Source of the DNA: Amphiura filiformis
Lineage: Eukaryota > Echinodermata > Ophiuroidea > Amphilepidida > Amphiuridae
Reading direction: 5' to 3'
Length of the DNA stretch: 64,000 nt
NCBI RefSeq assembly: GCF_039555335.1
Contig: NC_092646.1
Location: forward strand, 21,287,029-21,351,028
A program made the position numbers and the translations under genes. Below the pieces are notes generated by a model. The model was not told the DNA's origin, did not search any database, and saw only the letters and a list, made by a program, of their open reading frames with translations. Shown piece after piece: positions 1 through 9,200 of the stretch. The stretch's first letter is position 1, and the number at the start of each line of letters is the position of its first letter.

Positions 1-135
1 CCCCTTAAGGCTTTGGAAAACTCGCCATCTGACCATTTACAATGTACATTGTAAGGGTGGTCTTAACCCTGGAATTAAGACCACTTTTGGGCTTTGATTT
101 TTGACTATACACCTGTACATCATCTCTTCCACTAG

Positions 136-304
136 GTGCATTGAGGACTCCACCCGTTTTAAGAGATCCAGTATCTGAGCGAGAATTCACAGATGTATCG
201 GAGATGGCCGACTACCTGGAGCAAGTGTTTACCGACATCCCTCTCAAAGCAGAAGACGAGGAAGCAAACGCAGTAGGACTTGACATCTACCATGCATTTA
301 ATCT
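136..304 (+). CDS. CLIC: CLIC (chloride intracellular channel) gene, internal exon
   Basis: This exon encodes the part of a CLIC protein after the glutaredoxin-like N-domain. CLICs are GST-fold proteins that are soluble or insert into membranes. The acceptor is a pyrimidine run ending in CTAG at 121-135; the donor is GTAAGT at 305. The frame is open from 138 and reads PPVLRDPVSEREFTDV, then a stretch ending NAVGLDIYHAFN. This matches the CLIC linker and first C-domain helix (human CLICs have NTAGLDIFAKFSAY here). The exon ends with two bases of a Leu codon that the next exon completes. Upstream, the same frame meets a TGA at 102-104, consistent with intron. The earlier exons lie off the left edge. 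Which CLIC paralogue this is cannot be told; invertebrates often have a single gene. Confidence 0.88.
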
Positions 305-1085
305 GTAAGTTGTACTTAAAATAGTCAGCACTTATAAATATGGTACATTAGGCCAAAAAAAAGTTCGTTTGGTTGTACTCAGAGGATGTTTAAAGACATT
401 CCCACAACCCAATGGGGTTTCTGACCTTGTATGTCTGGCTTTTGTACACATATAGTACAGTTGATCATACCTTGCATTGGAATTGTGTGCAAATATCTGG
501 TGTTTTCATCCTATTATTTAACATTCACAAAATCGAGACTTAGGAATAAAATTAATGCAGTGGGACAATATGAATGTTTCCTGTAAGAAAATCAAATATC
601 ATTCCTAAGTCTCAACTATTAGCTCGTTGGCTGCAGTTTTAAAATTACCATTTTGTGTGTGTGTGGCAATGGGGACTTTGCCTTTAAAATTAGGTTATAT
701 TGATCAAATTTCCCAATCATAGTGCATTGTAGGAATGCCTTTAAGCCTCCTCTGGGTTGTACTCCTCCGACCGACCCGATGTTTAAGGCCGATTTTACCA
801 AAATTGAAAAAAAAATGTTATGGCCCTAAATTACTTTTTATTTAAGGTTGGAAACTGGAGAAATACTGTTACTCTGCCGGCTATGGCCCTTTGGTCTGGA
901 CTGGCAGTTTTGGATTCTAAACCCTTGTTTTAGACCCTTGCCAGCTGTTGCAAGTTACTAGCCTGTGACTCATTTGAAGTTATGCATGTCCACAATGTAG
1001 CCTACTGTGTGAAAATGTCATTGATTCCTTGCTATTGTTGGCAGGCATCAGTATCATCAGTCAAGAGACTAGGATTACGAACATT
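305..1085 (+). other. CLIC intron, 5' part, no recognised element
   Basis: This is the first 780 bases of a 4.4-kb intron. It holds an imperfect inverted pair, 'aaatcgagacttagga' near 531 and 'ttcctaagtctcaa' near 602, suggesting a small decayed foldback. I see no coding potential in it. Confidence 0.5.
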
Positions 1086-1893
1086 ACTATGGACCACAAT
1101 GACCTCATCCCAATGGCATAGTACAATTTATCCGCAATTAAACAATCATAGTGTAAAATTCGATCTCAACTTGTAGAGTATGAGTTTTTGTACCCAAAGT
1201 TTTTCAAAGGTCATTCAATGAATGTACAAATGTATTGGGGTTGCAGAATTGTGGATTGATAGTTGAGCATGTTGTGGATCCTAGCGCATGCTCAACTGTA
1301 AGAGACAGTTCTTTTTAAAACCCATTCATGCGGGTGTTGACTGCAGAGGACAAGTAGCAAATTTAATTTAAAAATTTCAGAATTGTTCATTTTCATGACA
1401 ATATTTGGAATCAGCATTAAAAATACATTAAAATGAGTACAAACAAGCCTATAGAAAAATTACTTAATTTGTGTACATCGTGGAACATATTCTTTGCGTG
1501 GCTGTGCATAGTAAGCTGTTGTATGCAGATAACCTCGCAAGTCGCAATATGGACGTGTAAGGTAGCGCTGTACGCTTGTGTATTAGCATGATTAGTCACA
1601 GAGTAACAAGCGTTGTTGAATGTTCCACGATGTACACAGATCTAATAATTTTTCTATAGTATTGGTTCAGTGGTTTTTGAGATGGCTCTTGATATTTTGA
1701 AAAAATAATCTACAATGTATGGCTAGCACGCAGAGCATTAACTACAAATTGCTTACTTCTGCCATAGAATGACCTTTGAATATACTGGGTGCACAAACTC
1801 ATGCTCCATAACTTGAGGTTAAATTTTGAGTTATGGCAATTATATAGGGGTTATTGAACCATGCCTTGGGAATGAGTCCATTTTGGCCCATAG
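1086..1893. mobile_element. Foldback element with about 130-bp inverted arms
   Basis: The left arm (about 1086-1230) contains CCTCATCCCAATGGCATAGT and CAAAGGTCATTCAATG. The right arm (about 1765-1893) carries the diverged reverse complement, with 'gaatgacctttgaa' and 'atgccttgggaatgag'. A related half-copy in the opposite orientation lies at 7424-7629. No transposase is visible, so it is probably a non-autonomous DNA transposon. Exact ends and target duplication are not clear. It sits in a CLIC intron. Confidence 0.6.
1449..1662. mobile_element. Small hairpin element nested in the 1086-1893 foldback
   Basis: 'tatagaaaaattact' at 1450 and 'gtgtacatcgtggaaca' at 1472 recur as the reverse complement at 1620-1661. 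This forms an imperfect stem of about 38 bp around a 130-bp loop. It lies inside the larger foldback, so it probably inserted later. Confidence 0.5.
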
Positions 1894-1909
1894 TGTATGT
1901 GTTGGCTGT

Positions 1910-2118
1910 GTTATTTGCAAGCTGTTGGCAGGGTTGCCAAACCTGCAATTTGATAGCCCAATTGGGAGACTTTTGAAGATTTCCTCACAACTTTGATCAT
2001 TTCCTCTCTAGAAATCAAGAAGAGAAAAAAACTAGGTGACTTTTTAACATTGGCTCCAGTGACTTCTTGTAGTTTCCTGTCCCATAGAAGCCAATGGTTA
2101 GGAGAAAAACTGGGCAAT
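1910..2118. repeat. Degenerate GTTGCCAA-type repeat
   Basis: The repeat starts near 'ctgttggcagggttgccaaacc' and contains 'gatagcccaattgggagacttttgaagatt', which is shared in reverse orientation with 43947-44203. It is probably an old MITE copy in the CLIC intron; its ends are not defined. Confidence 0.4.
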
Positions 2119-2773
2119 TAATGACTTGTGATATATTTGTGTGCACATGTAAAACTTACCATTAAATTGATGTTCAAATTTAAAAGCATAGACATTTTCT
2201 TTTGTTTGTAATAGGACGGCTTGATTACTGAGGGGCAGCCAATTTTAACAGTACCTTGTTATATTTGTTGGACTGTAATTTGTGATTAGTTCATTTAAAA
2301 ATGTAAATTCTCTTAATCCCCCCCTTTAAACCTGCCAAAAATGATTTGCCCAGCCAATAATGGCTCCACCACCCCAAGGTAGAAAATTGTTTCACTTTGC
2401 TAGTGAAGAACTGATCACCCAAAGTTCTGAATCTATGTCGATCGCAGATAATTTTTCCATGAATCGGCCAATCTTGATTCCAATCTGTAGATACGAAAAA
2501 TAACCACAACAACACATCCTACACTCCCTGATAAGTTAATTAGGATGCTCTCTATATTGGATAGTAAAATTTTATTGACTTTCACCTACCCAAATGTGCG
2601 CCATTTGAAATGGAAATAGTGATCGTTTGCCGTGATTTGTGGAAATGTACAACAAGGAAAACCACCATGTACCTGTGATAGATAAACACACACACAGTAA
2701 TCAAATTTTCCGATAAAATTTGATATACTACATGTAATGGCTGTTATTCATTTTGAAGCATACAAATGATATT

Positions 2774-3195
2774 TGTGACGTGTCATGTCAAAAGGAGACA
2801 CTTTTGGGCAGGATCGTAAATGGAGAAATAGCTAAAAATCTGCCTGGGGTGATTTTTTTCACAATTTGAGTTTGTTGCGAATTTGTGATGTTATTAATGT
2901 TAAAAATATTGTCTGATAGTTTCAGACCAGAATATAACTGGCATCTTGTTTTTTTAGACACTTTTCAAGGCAATTCCTACTCTTAACATTGTCAATAATA
3001 TTTTTAAAGGCCGATATCTCAATTTCCAATTTTATAATACCATAACTTACGAACACAATATCTTCGCTTCGGAATGTCCGATTTCATTGGGGAAAACAGC
3101 GTTGGGGAGCAAAATAACTATATATTTAAGATATGTAAAAACCTCAAAATTGATAACCTGCCCAAAAGTGTCTCCTTTTGACATGACACGTCACA
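2774..3195. mobile_element. MITE with 39-bp perfect TIRs
   Basis: TGTGACGTGTCATGTCAAAA begins the left end, and the whole 39-bp arm (2774-2812) is repeated as an exact reverse complement at 3157-3195. The 422-bp element has no ORF. Perfect arms suggest a fairly recent insertion into the CLIC intron. No target duplication longer than two bases is obvious, so the superfamily is not assigned. Confidence 0.8.
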
Positions 3196-3564
3196 TTTGT
3201 AGATAGATATTGCATAAAAATATTTAAATTAATTAGTTCATTATAATGGCAAATGAGAGGATTTGAAGCTTAAAATTGACCCGATTCGTATACCACTGAT
3301 TTGATCTGTTCTTGACTACACTTTGCGAGAATCCACTTATTTTACAGATAATTAAATAGCACAGCCCCTAATGGAAAAGTCACATCATTTCAAAATTGAT
3401 TTTCTGTGGTAGCTCTGTTAATTAAAGAGAGATGATTATAATTTGAAGTGAGTAAGCTGCTTAAGCACTCATATTGAAAAGATATGGAATTGAGAGATTT
3501 TTAACCGGCAAGTATGTCATACCGTCAAGTGTCAATGTTTTTTAAAGATTGCATATTTATAATG

Positions 3565-3778
3565 TGTGATGTGATCAAGCACAATCAGTCGAAAGTCGGA
3601 TATTGATTTTGAGATATAGCGGAAACTCTTAACTGCCCATATCTTTTGAACTGGTTGTCCAAATTCAATGGGGTTTTCTGCAAAATGTAGCTTTAATACA
3701 AAATGCAGTTTACAAGCCTATAAGAAATAGAAAAATGAATATGACCGACTTCAGACTGTTTTTTGATTGATCACACCA
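3565..3778. mobile_element. Short foldback, TGTGATGTGATCAAGC family
   Basis: The left end reads TGTGATGTGATCAAGCACAA and the right end 'ttgattgatcacacc', an imperfect inverted pair. Internal sequence such as 'gatattgattttgagatata' and 'aactggttgtccaaattcaatgg' recurs at 27760-27951. A more diverged copy lies near 46524-46670. It is in the CLIC intron. Confidence 0.55.
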
Positions 3779-4721
3779 TGTACATGTATGTAGATGGAAA
3801 AGAATTAACACATTGTTTGTGAAATTACTATACAGCCGACATTCATTGGTAATCAAAATGATGCACGTTTTCACATCAACACTAATATTAACTCAATGCA
3901 CTGAAATTTGAATTGAATTGAAATGAATTTTGGGTGACTTTCATTCCAATGCATTAGAATTGAATTGGAATAAAAATGATCTGGCTTGGGCATGAACTGA
4001 TGAGCAATGAAGAATTGAAATCAATTTTTTGCAGTGAGATAACAAGTAGTCAACACCTACATGCCTAGTATGATTTATTGACTCATGAACTTGAGAGTAA
4101 GGACCTTTTAATCAGTGTGTAGCAACCATGCAAAATGTGAAGTTGAAATGTGTCATGTTGTCACACCTATTGAAGCATGTAACCATGCTCAAAATCAGAA
4201 GATAGGTTGAGCAAACAATGCTAATTCCCATTAACTTTATAGTGTAGTACATTTAGATAAGGCGACAAAAAAACCACCCTGTTTTACGGTAGATTTAATT
4301 TTCAAGTAGGGTTAGTTAGGGGGATTTTTTTGCCTTTTGGTTGTTGTTTTTTAGGCTAAAATGACCAGCGTTTGACGTAAAATATTAAACATATATTATA
4401 ATGCATAGCATTGAGCTTGCACTACTTGATTTTTGTTACATTTGCACACTTCACTGTATAAGTCTATGGCATAAAATTGCTACACATTTCCAAAATTGTG
4501 TAGCAAAGTGATCGAAATTGAGTAGCAATTTGCTCTGCGATGCTGGCTATGGCCAATGCTGAAAATGACCCTAAAAGCTCACCATCACCGAAAGCTTGAA
4601 AATCTGGCAAAAATTCATTTTGCAAAATAAAACATGTAGCTAATGTAGATCATCAAAACAAATTTAATTCGAAATACTATTAATAATAATATAATTTTCT
4701 TGTAACTTTTTTGATACACAG
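3779..4721 (+). other. CLIC intron, 3' part, no recognised element
   Basis: The tail of the intron is AT-rich, with 'aattgaattgaaatgaattt' low-complexity sequence near 3908-3970. The acceptor tract is TTTTTTGATACACAG at 4707-4721. I see nothing coding. Confidence 0.5.
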
Positions 4722-4920
4722 GTTTTGTAGGAACTGGGATCCAAAGAAAGATGAGATTCTTAAGAAGAAATTAATCAACGGGCTGCAAGAATTGGAGGAT
4801 TTCTTATCAGATGAAGATAAACCAGAGGGCCCATTCCTCAATGGCCCACAACTGTGTCTTGCTGACTGCAGTCTGCTGCCTAAACTTCACCACGTCAGAG
4901 TGGCTGGCTTTGAATTCAAA
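4722..4920 (+). CDS. CLIC: CLIC gene, internal exon with the conserved LADC-LLPKLH core
   Basis: The first base completes the Leu codon split after the previous exon. The frame then reads FCRNWDPKKDEILKKKLING, and later PFLNGPQLCLADCSLLPKLH followed by HVRVAGFEFK. The LADC(N/S)LLPKLH block is the family hallmark, and its Cys corresponds to Cys178 of human CLIC1. The acidic 'LSDEDKPEGP' segment is the usual variable loop of the C-terminal helical domain. The acceptor is AG at 4720-4721 and the donor GTAAGG at 4921. The exon ends exactly on a codon (phase 0). Identity rests on the motif and on the phase fit with both neighbouring exons. Confidence 0.93.
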
Positions 4921-4938
4921 GTAAGGACCTGACTTTTT

Positions 4939-5235
4939 TAACCCTGAGTACTACAACGCCTGAGTACTACAAAATACTACTTGATAAATGTGCTGTTTGT
5001 GCATGCATCACACGTGGTGTGATGATGCAATCGCGGCATGGTTTCGCTGGCCAGCGAAGCCCAAGACCCGTGGCAAAGTGTCGCCGATCCCGTGCTTGGC
5101 ATGCGAGGGGTCTCGGGTTCGAATCCCACCCAGAGCAAACAACTTCTTTCTTTCTTTTCTCTCTTTATTCCTTCCTTCTTTCCCTTCCTGTCGCCAAAAA
5201 GCCCCTGGCAGGTTTAGGATTAAGTGATCATCCAA
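4939..5235 (+). mobile_element. tRNA-derived SINE, copy A
   Basis: This copy shares its whole layout with 29981-30287: a 5' part 'ctgagtactacaaaatacta', then 'tgtgatgatgcaatc', an A-box-like 'agacccgtggcaaagtgtcg', a B box GGGTTCGAATCCC at 5115-5127, and a pyrimidine-rich tail 'ctctctttattcc'. The B box is the RNA polymerase III internal promoter. The copy begins only 18 bases after the CLIC splice donor. Neighbouring reading frames through it are spurious. Confidence 0.75.
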
Positions 5236-5935
5236 AAAAAATGTAAAATTGCAATTTTGAATATCTTGGATTATTAAAAATTTGAAATTTCCATATGGCC
5301 ATGTGTTGTGATCTGGAGTACCCAACCAGTAGCCATGGTGGGGTGTTCACTGTTGTCGATTCGAAGTCAAACCGTATGTGTTCTTTGAAGCGCCCATGCC
5401 CAATAAGGGCCCAACCAGGGTATTTTCTACTTGCAAAATACAGTATTATAAAAGCGATCACCCAATGTAGTATTATAAAAACGATCACCCAATTTGTTTG
5501 TCAATCTTCCGAATTTGGTAACCTTGTGATTGAAAATTAGTGATTATTCATGTCATAAACATTCAATTTATCAGGAGTGTGAGAGGACCGCTTTTTTATT
5601 GCTAACATTTGTATGTTTTCTATTATTTTCAGCTTATATTTGGCGTTTTACCCTGATTTTACGCTGTTTTTCAGCTTTTTTAGTAATTGTCCTCTTTTTT
5701 GTCTTAGGCCTCTCACACCCCTGATTTATAAATGATGTAAAAAATAAACGCCCACTAATATGGCTTTGTTAAATGCCATGGGCACTTATATGGTATTTGT
5801 AATAAGTAATCAACTTCAGTTTGTTTCAATGCTATCAAATTTGCATTAATTGTAAAGCCTAGAAAGTACTGTTGTTTGATACTAAAATTTATATAGTTTT
5901 TAGCAGTAACTTTTTTGCCAATTTGGGCGTTTCAT
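5236..5935 (+). other. CLIC second intron, middle part
   Basis: Contains a local duplication 'gtattataaaa(a/g)cgatcaccca' at 5444 and 5469. A TTTT-rich stretch at 5590-5720 reads open on the + strand but has no protein-like composition. Nothing here is assigned. Confidence 0.4.
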
Positions 5936-6147
5936 GCTATAGTCTATATATCTACCTTGAGTCACCGGCACTAGCTGTGAAGTTCAACATGTGCTGTGTT
6001 GGCTTAGCGTTACTTGGTGCGTATACATATGTGTGCGATGAACGTGTCGCATATATGTACACACAAGAAACCATGCTAAGCCAATGCAGCACACACTGAA
6101 CATCAAAGCTAGTGCCAGTGACTCGAGGTAGATATATAGACTATAGC
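5936..6147. mobile_element. Near-complete palindromic hairpin element (212 bp)
   Basis: 'gctatagtctatatatctac' at 5936 is the reverse complement of the end at 6128-6147. Pairing continues inward, with a few mismatches, through 'ggcttagc' and 'gctaagcc' almost to the centre near 6040. The two arms together span nearly the whole element, so transcribed RNA would fold into one long hairpin. It lies in the last CLIC intron. Confidence 0.7.
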
Positions 6148-6407
6148 CCAATTTCCATTATGGACACTTCTCAAACTTATACCATCAAGCACTCATGCAC
6201 ATACCAGAGATTAACACCTTGCCGATTAAGCTAATTGGACTTTCCATACACATCTTGGGAGTAAAATGTGGCTTCCCAGGAAATACAAAAAAAAAGGAAA
6301 ATTATTTTATCCCTGCCAACTTCCATTCCGGTTCTTGGTTTGTGACTCACTATTTGGCAATCCTTGACCTATTCTGACTGGCCTTGTTTGTTGTTTTTCC
6401 GTTCCAG

Positions 6408-6542
6408 GAGTTCCAAATCCCTGATGAGTTCACAGCAATACATCTCTACCTGGATGCGTGGTACCAAACGGACGTCTACAAGGAGACGGAATACGCAGAC
6501 GAGGAGGTTATCGATACTTGGAAAGAGAAGAGGGGGAAGTAG
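6408..6542 (+). CDS. CLIC: CLIC gene, last coding exon with stop codon
   Basis: The acceptor is 'tttttccgttccag' ending at 6407. The exon starts in phase 0 and reads EFQIPDEFTAIHLYLDAWYQ, then ends VIDTWKEKRGK followed by TAG (6540-6542). It is 45 codons long. This is the final CLIC helix pair: family members have 'IPxxFxxxxxYLxxAYxxxxFxxTCPxDxEI' here. Together the three exons give about 167 residues of the C-terminal all-helical domain. No clear polyadenylation signal is seen in the first 100 bases after the stop; the 3' UTR may run through the repeats that follow. Confidence 0.92.
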   Translation, partial: EFQIPDEFTAIHLYLDAWYQTDVYKETEYADEEVIDTWKEKRGK

Positions 6543-6639
6543 ACACAGAAGCGGTGGCACAGAAATATCGTGAAAACAAACAATGTTATATTATTATGAA
6601 ATTTAAAGGAAGAAACATTACAGCAGGGGTTTCCAAAAT

Positions 6640-6827
6640 GGGCTATTCCAGTTGAAATCCACCCCCCCCCCCTATGGAAGGCATGAACTTAATCTCCCAC
6701 ACAGGGAGTGTGAATTTCAAATGGGTTTACCTGAATGAGTGACTCTATTTGAAATCTATACCCCCTGTGTGGGAGGATAAGGTAATGTCTTCAATAGGGG
6801 GTGTATGTATTTCAACTGTAAAAGCCC
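6640..6827. mobile_element. MITE, GGGCTATTCCAGTTGAAATC family
   Basis: The left end is GGGCTATTCCAGTTGAAATC and the right end 'gtatttcaactgtaaaagccc'. Inside are mirrored 'cccacacaggg(a)gtgtgaatttcaaatggg' blocks. Further copies of the family lie at 8064-8147, 13742-13929, 14106-14376, 20395-20578, 27066-27487 and 27607-27750. It is the most frequent recognisable repeat in the window and sits in the likely CLIC 3' UTR or flank. Confidence 0.75.
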
Positions 6828-7423
6828 AAACTATGTGGGTTTGCAATGAGAAGAGACATCTGAGATGGATAAAAAATTGTCTACAACTTCTTGATTGTGC
6901 AAAAAAACCCAAGAAGAGCAAATTCACAAAGTTATGAAAAGTTTACTTACTCCAGAGATACTTTCAGGAAATTTCCTTACTTCAGAAAATTGGGCTAAAT
7001 TTCTCTACCGAAATAGAAGAAAACATACATTTGAAGCTACTTCAGGAGCACAGGCAGCCATCTGTGTTAAAATACTTGTCCATCTTTGGGTCGTTAAATT
7101 CGCAAACTTGCTGCTTGCTTCCTTTTCATTCAGTGATGTTTCATTGGCGACAAAAATTGACTAACAATACGATAAAATGTCATAGTGAATTTTTCACAAG
7201 CGACCAAACACAGCAATTAGGCATAGGGTAGACATAAACACGTGGAGATATTTTAAGACTTTTTTATGTAATGCACTAAAAATGTTTGATGAAAGCCCCT
7301 GACCTCTATATATTGTAACTGTTTAAGATTTGTATGTTGTGACTTGTAATACAGGTCGTTACTGTTCCTGAAGAAATTGATCACTAATGTAAAGAAAAAA
7401 CAAGTGAGTGGTAGTTGACTGGG
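6828..7423. other. CLIC 3' flank, unassigned
   Basis: AT-rich sequence. Several short open frames, for example + strand 6895-7164, show no recognisable domain and no splice context. It may belong to the CLIC 3' UTR. Confidence 0.35.
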
Positions 7424-7629
7424 GCATGCACTAGGATCCACAACATGTTCATCTATCAGGGCACAGTTCTTTAACCCCAATACATTTATACATTCATTGA
7501 ATGACCTTTGAAAATGTGTACAAAAACTCATACTCTGCAGCTTGAGGTCAAATTTTTCACTATGATTGTTTAATTGTGGTTACTGAACTATGCCATTGGG
7601 ATGAGGCCATTTTGGTACATAGTGTCGAT
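7424..7629. repeat. Half-copy of the 1086-1893 foldback
   Basis: Contains 'ctaggatccacaacatgtt', 'caaaggtcattcaatg' in reverse complement and 'gccattgggatgaggccatt'. This is the reverse complement of about 1090-1290. Only one arm is present. Confidence 0.55.
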
Positions 7630-7654
7630 GGCAAACAGGAATGAGACTCACAAC

Positions 7655-8063
7655 AGACTATTTGAAGTGTGCCATATACCCCTGTGGGAATATTTAAGAA
7701 AAGTCTAACACAGAGGGAGTATATTTTCCAAATGGAATTGGCTTGGGTTGATTATTTTCAAACACATACTCCCCTCTGTATATGGCTTTACCTAGATATC
7801 TTCCACAACTGGAGTATTCGAAAGGATGTTTTCCCAATACACATAACCTGGGTTTCCCCACTGGAAGCCAGTTTGATCGAAATGAGTCTGTTATTGCGTG
7901 TCCTAGAACAACCGATAGTGTACGTCGCACGGGAATGCATAATGTACGCTTTGCAGATCGTGGGTGCTAATGAACGCGCTGTTAGAACACGCATATTGTA
8001 TTGTGGGAATTTTGGTCAAACAGACTTTCGGTAGAGAAACTCAGCATCCATGTATTGCCTGTT
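7655..8063. repeat. Fragmentary CCCCTGTGG-type foldback remnants
   Basis: 'gccatatacccctgtgggaa' and 'cactcccctctgtatatggc' style halves at 7672 and 7768 form a weak inverted pair resembling the GGGCTATTCC family. The 121-codon + strand open frame that crosses it (7669-8034) has no recognisable protein features and I do not call it a gene. Confidence 0.35.
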
Positions 8064-8147
8064 CTTATTTGAATTCCACACTCCCTCTGTGGAGGACTTT
8101 ATTTGAACCTCCCACATTGGGAGTGTGGATTTCAAGTGGAATAGCCC
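8064..8147. mobile_element. Short MITE copy, GGGCTATTCC family
   Basis: An inverted pair: 'gaattccacactccctctgt' on the left and 'gggagtgtggatttcaagtg' with 'gaatagccc' on the right. It is a truncated, 84-bp version. Confidence 0.6.
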
Positions 8148-8208
8148 AATAAGCCGTTGTTGGAGGAATTCTTAATTGATAGAGCTGGGAAATTTTCCTG
8201 AATGCATG

Positions 8209-9200
8209 TACCGGGTGTCCCAAAAGTCCCTTAACATTGTGAATTGGCCATAACTTGCGTTGGGTTAATAGTGTTGTTACAAAAATTGCACAGTATGTAG
8301 ATAATTCTTTTAGAAATGTTATGATACCAAACATGCCTATGTGGTCATGACCCTTTGGCATGAAATTAATGGATATCTACAGTACCGTAAAACCCACTTT
8401 TATAAACGCAAAATAAGTCTCGTCATTTGAGATGTGAACATGATATAACGTGTTATCATTTTAAAATCTGTTTTGTTTAATTTGGCTGTGTTTGTTTGAT
8501 TGTTTGTTTGTTTGTTTTCAATGCGTAATCTTCATTTTCTGTTTTATCTGGGTTTTATATGGAAACTACTAAAGATCTTTTCTGAGGATTCGATGAACAG
8601 TTGTATGCGGTACGTTGTTCTCCATTGAAAGTCGAAGTACTGATCACCTTGGGCTTTTCGCCACCGCTCTTCGTATGACATCCATGTTTGTAGCCGATCT
8701 TCCTGTTCTTCCACGTCCTGCCCGAAGTAGATCATGAACAGATCCAGTTGATAGGAATTTCAGCACTAGTTGCTGGATTGTATTTCGGCTGGGTAGTGCA
8801 TAATTTACATTAAACCGTTCCCTAAACATTGCTTCAGTGAGTTTGTCCGACTTTGTCTCGGCAAAGAACCATACGACCTGAATCCGTTGATCTATAGGAA
8901 ATTCATCTTCACTTCAACTGTTTTAAAGGAACGTTTAATATTGTCAATATATCCTAATTATAATCTAAAACAGCAGTCACGCTTACGCTAAGCCATGTAA
9001 TCCATGAATGTTCATACCTAAATGTAGCGTGCGCAGTGAATGAACCAACTCTATATTTGTTCAGGGAAGCACATTATTCATGTTCTTGAAGAAAGTACAC
9101 ATGAGCTTGCTTTTGTGGGTTTGATACACACATATGTACAGTCGCACAGTAAGGTCAAAGGGTCATCAATAATGCTGTTTTTGGTATCAGAATAATTCTA
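8209..9200 (-). mobile_element. Mariner-family element, decayed
   Basis: The left end reads TACCGGGTGTCCCAAAAGTC, typical of mariner-like TIRs next to a TA. Subterminal sequence 'gataattcttttagaaatg...ttatgataccaaa...gaccctttgg' (about 8300-8360) recurs inverted at about 9150-9215 ('aaagggtcatcaataatg...ttggtatcagaataattctaaaagatc'). The element therefore spans about 1 kb, but its outer right end is lost. It encloses the transposase relic at 8546-8913. Confidence 0.6.
8546..8913 (-). pseudogene. Mariner-family transposase N-terminal region, inactivated
   Basis: On the - strand the frame reads DQRIQVVWFFAETKSDKLTE, later RNTIQQLVLKFLSTGSVHDL and GRGRTGRSATNMDVIRRAVA, ending KSPR before an in-frame TGA. 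The same frame continues as RLSMENNVPHTTVHRILRKD before two more stops. These are the paired helix-turn-helix (DNA-binding) blocks of invertebrate mariner-type transposases: a first HTH, a GRGRTGR linker like the GRPR hook, then a second HTH. The catalytic DDE/D part is absent. At least three in-frame stops and the missing catalytic domain make it dead. Confidence 0.75.

Noticed and set aside
7669..8034. 121-codon + strand open frame
   Set aside because: It crosses foldback remnants, both strands are open over the same stretch, and it has no recognisable domain or splice context.
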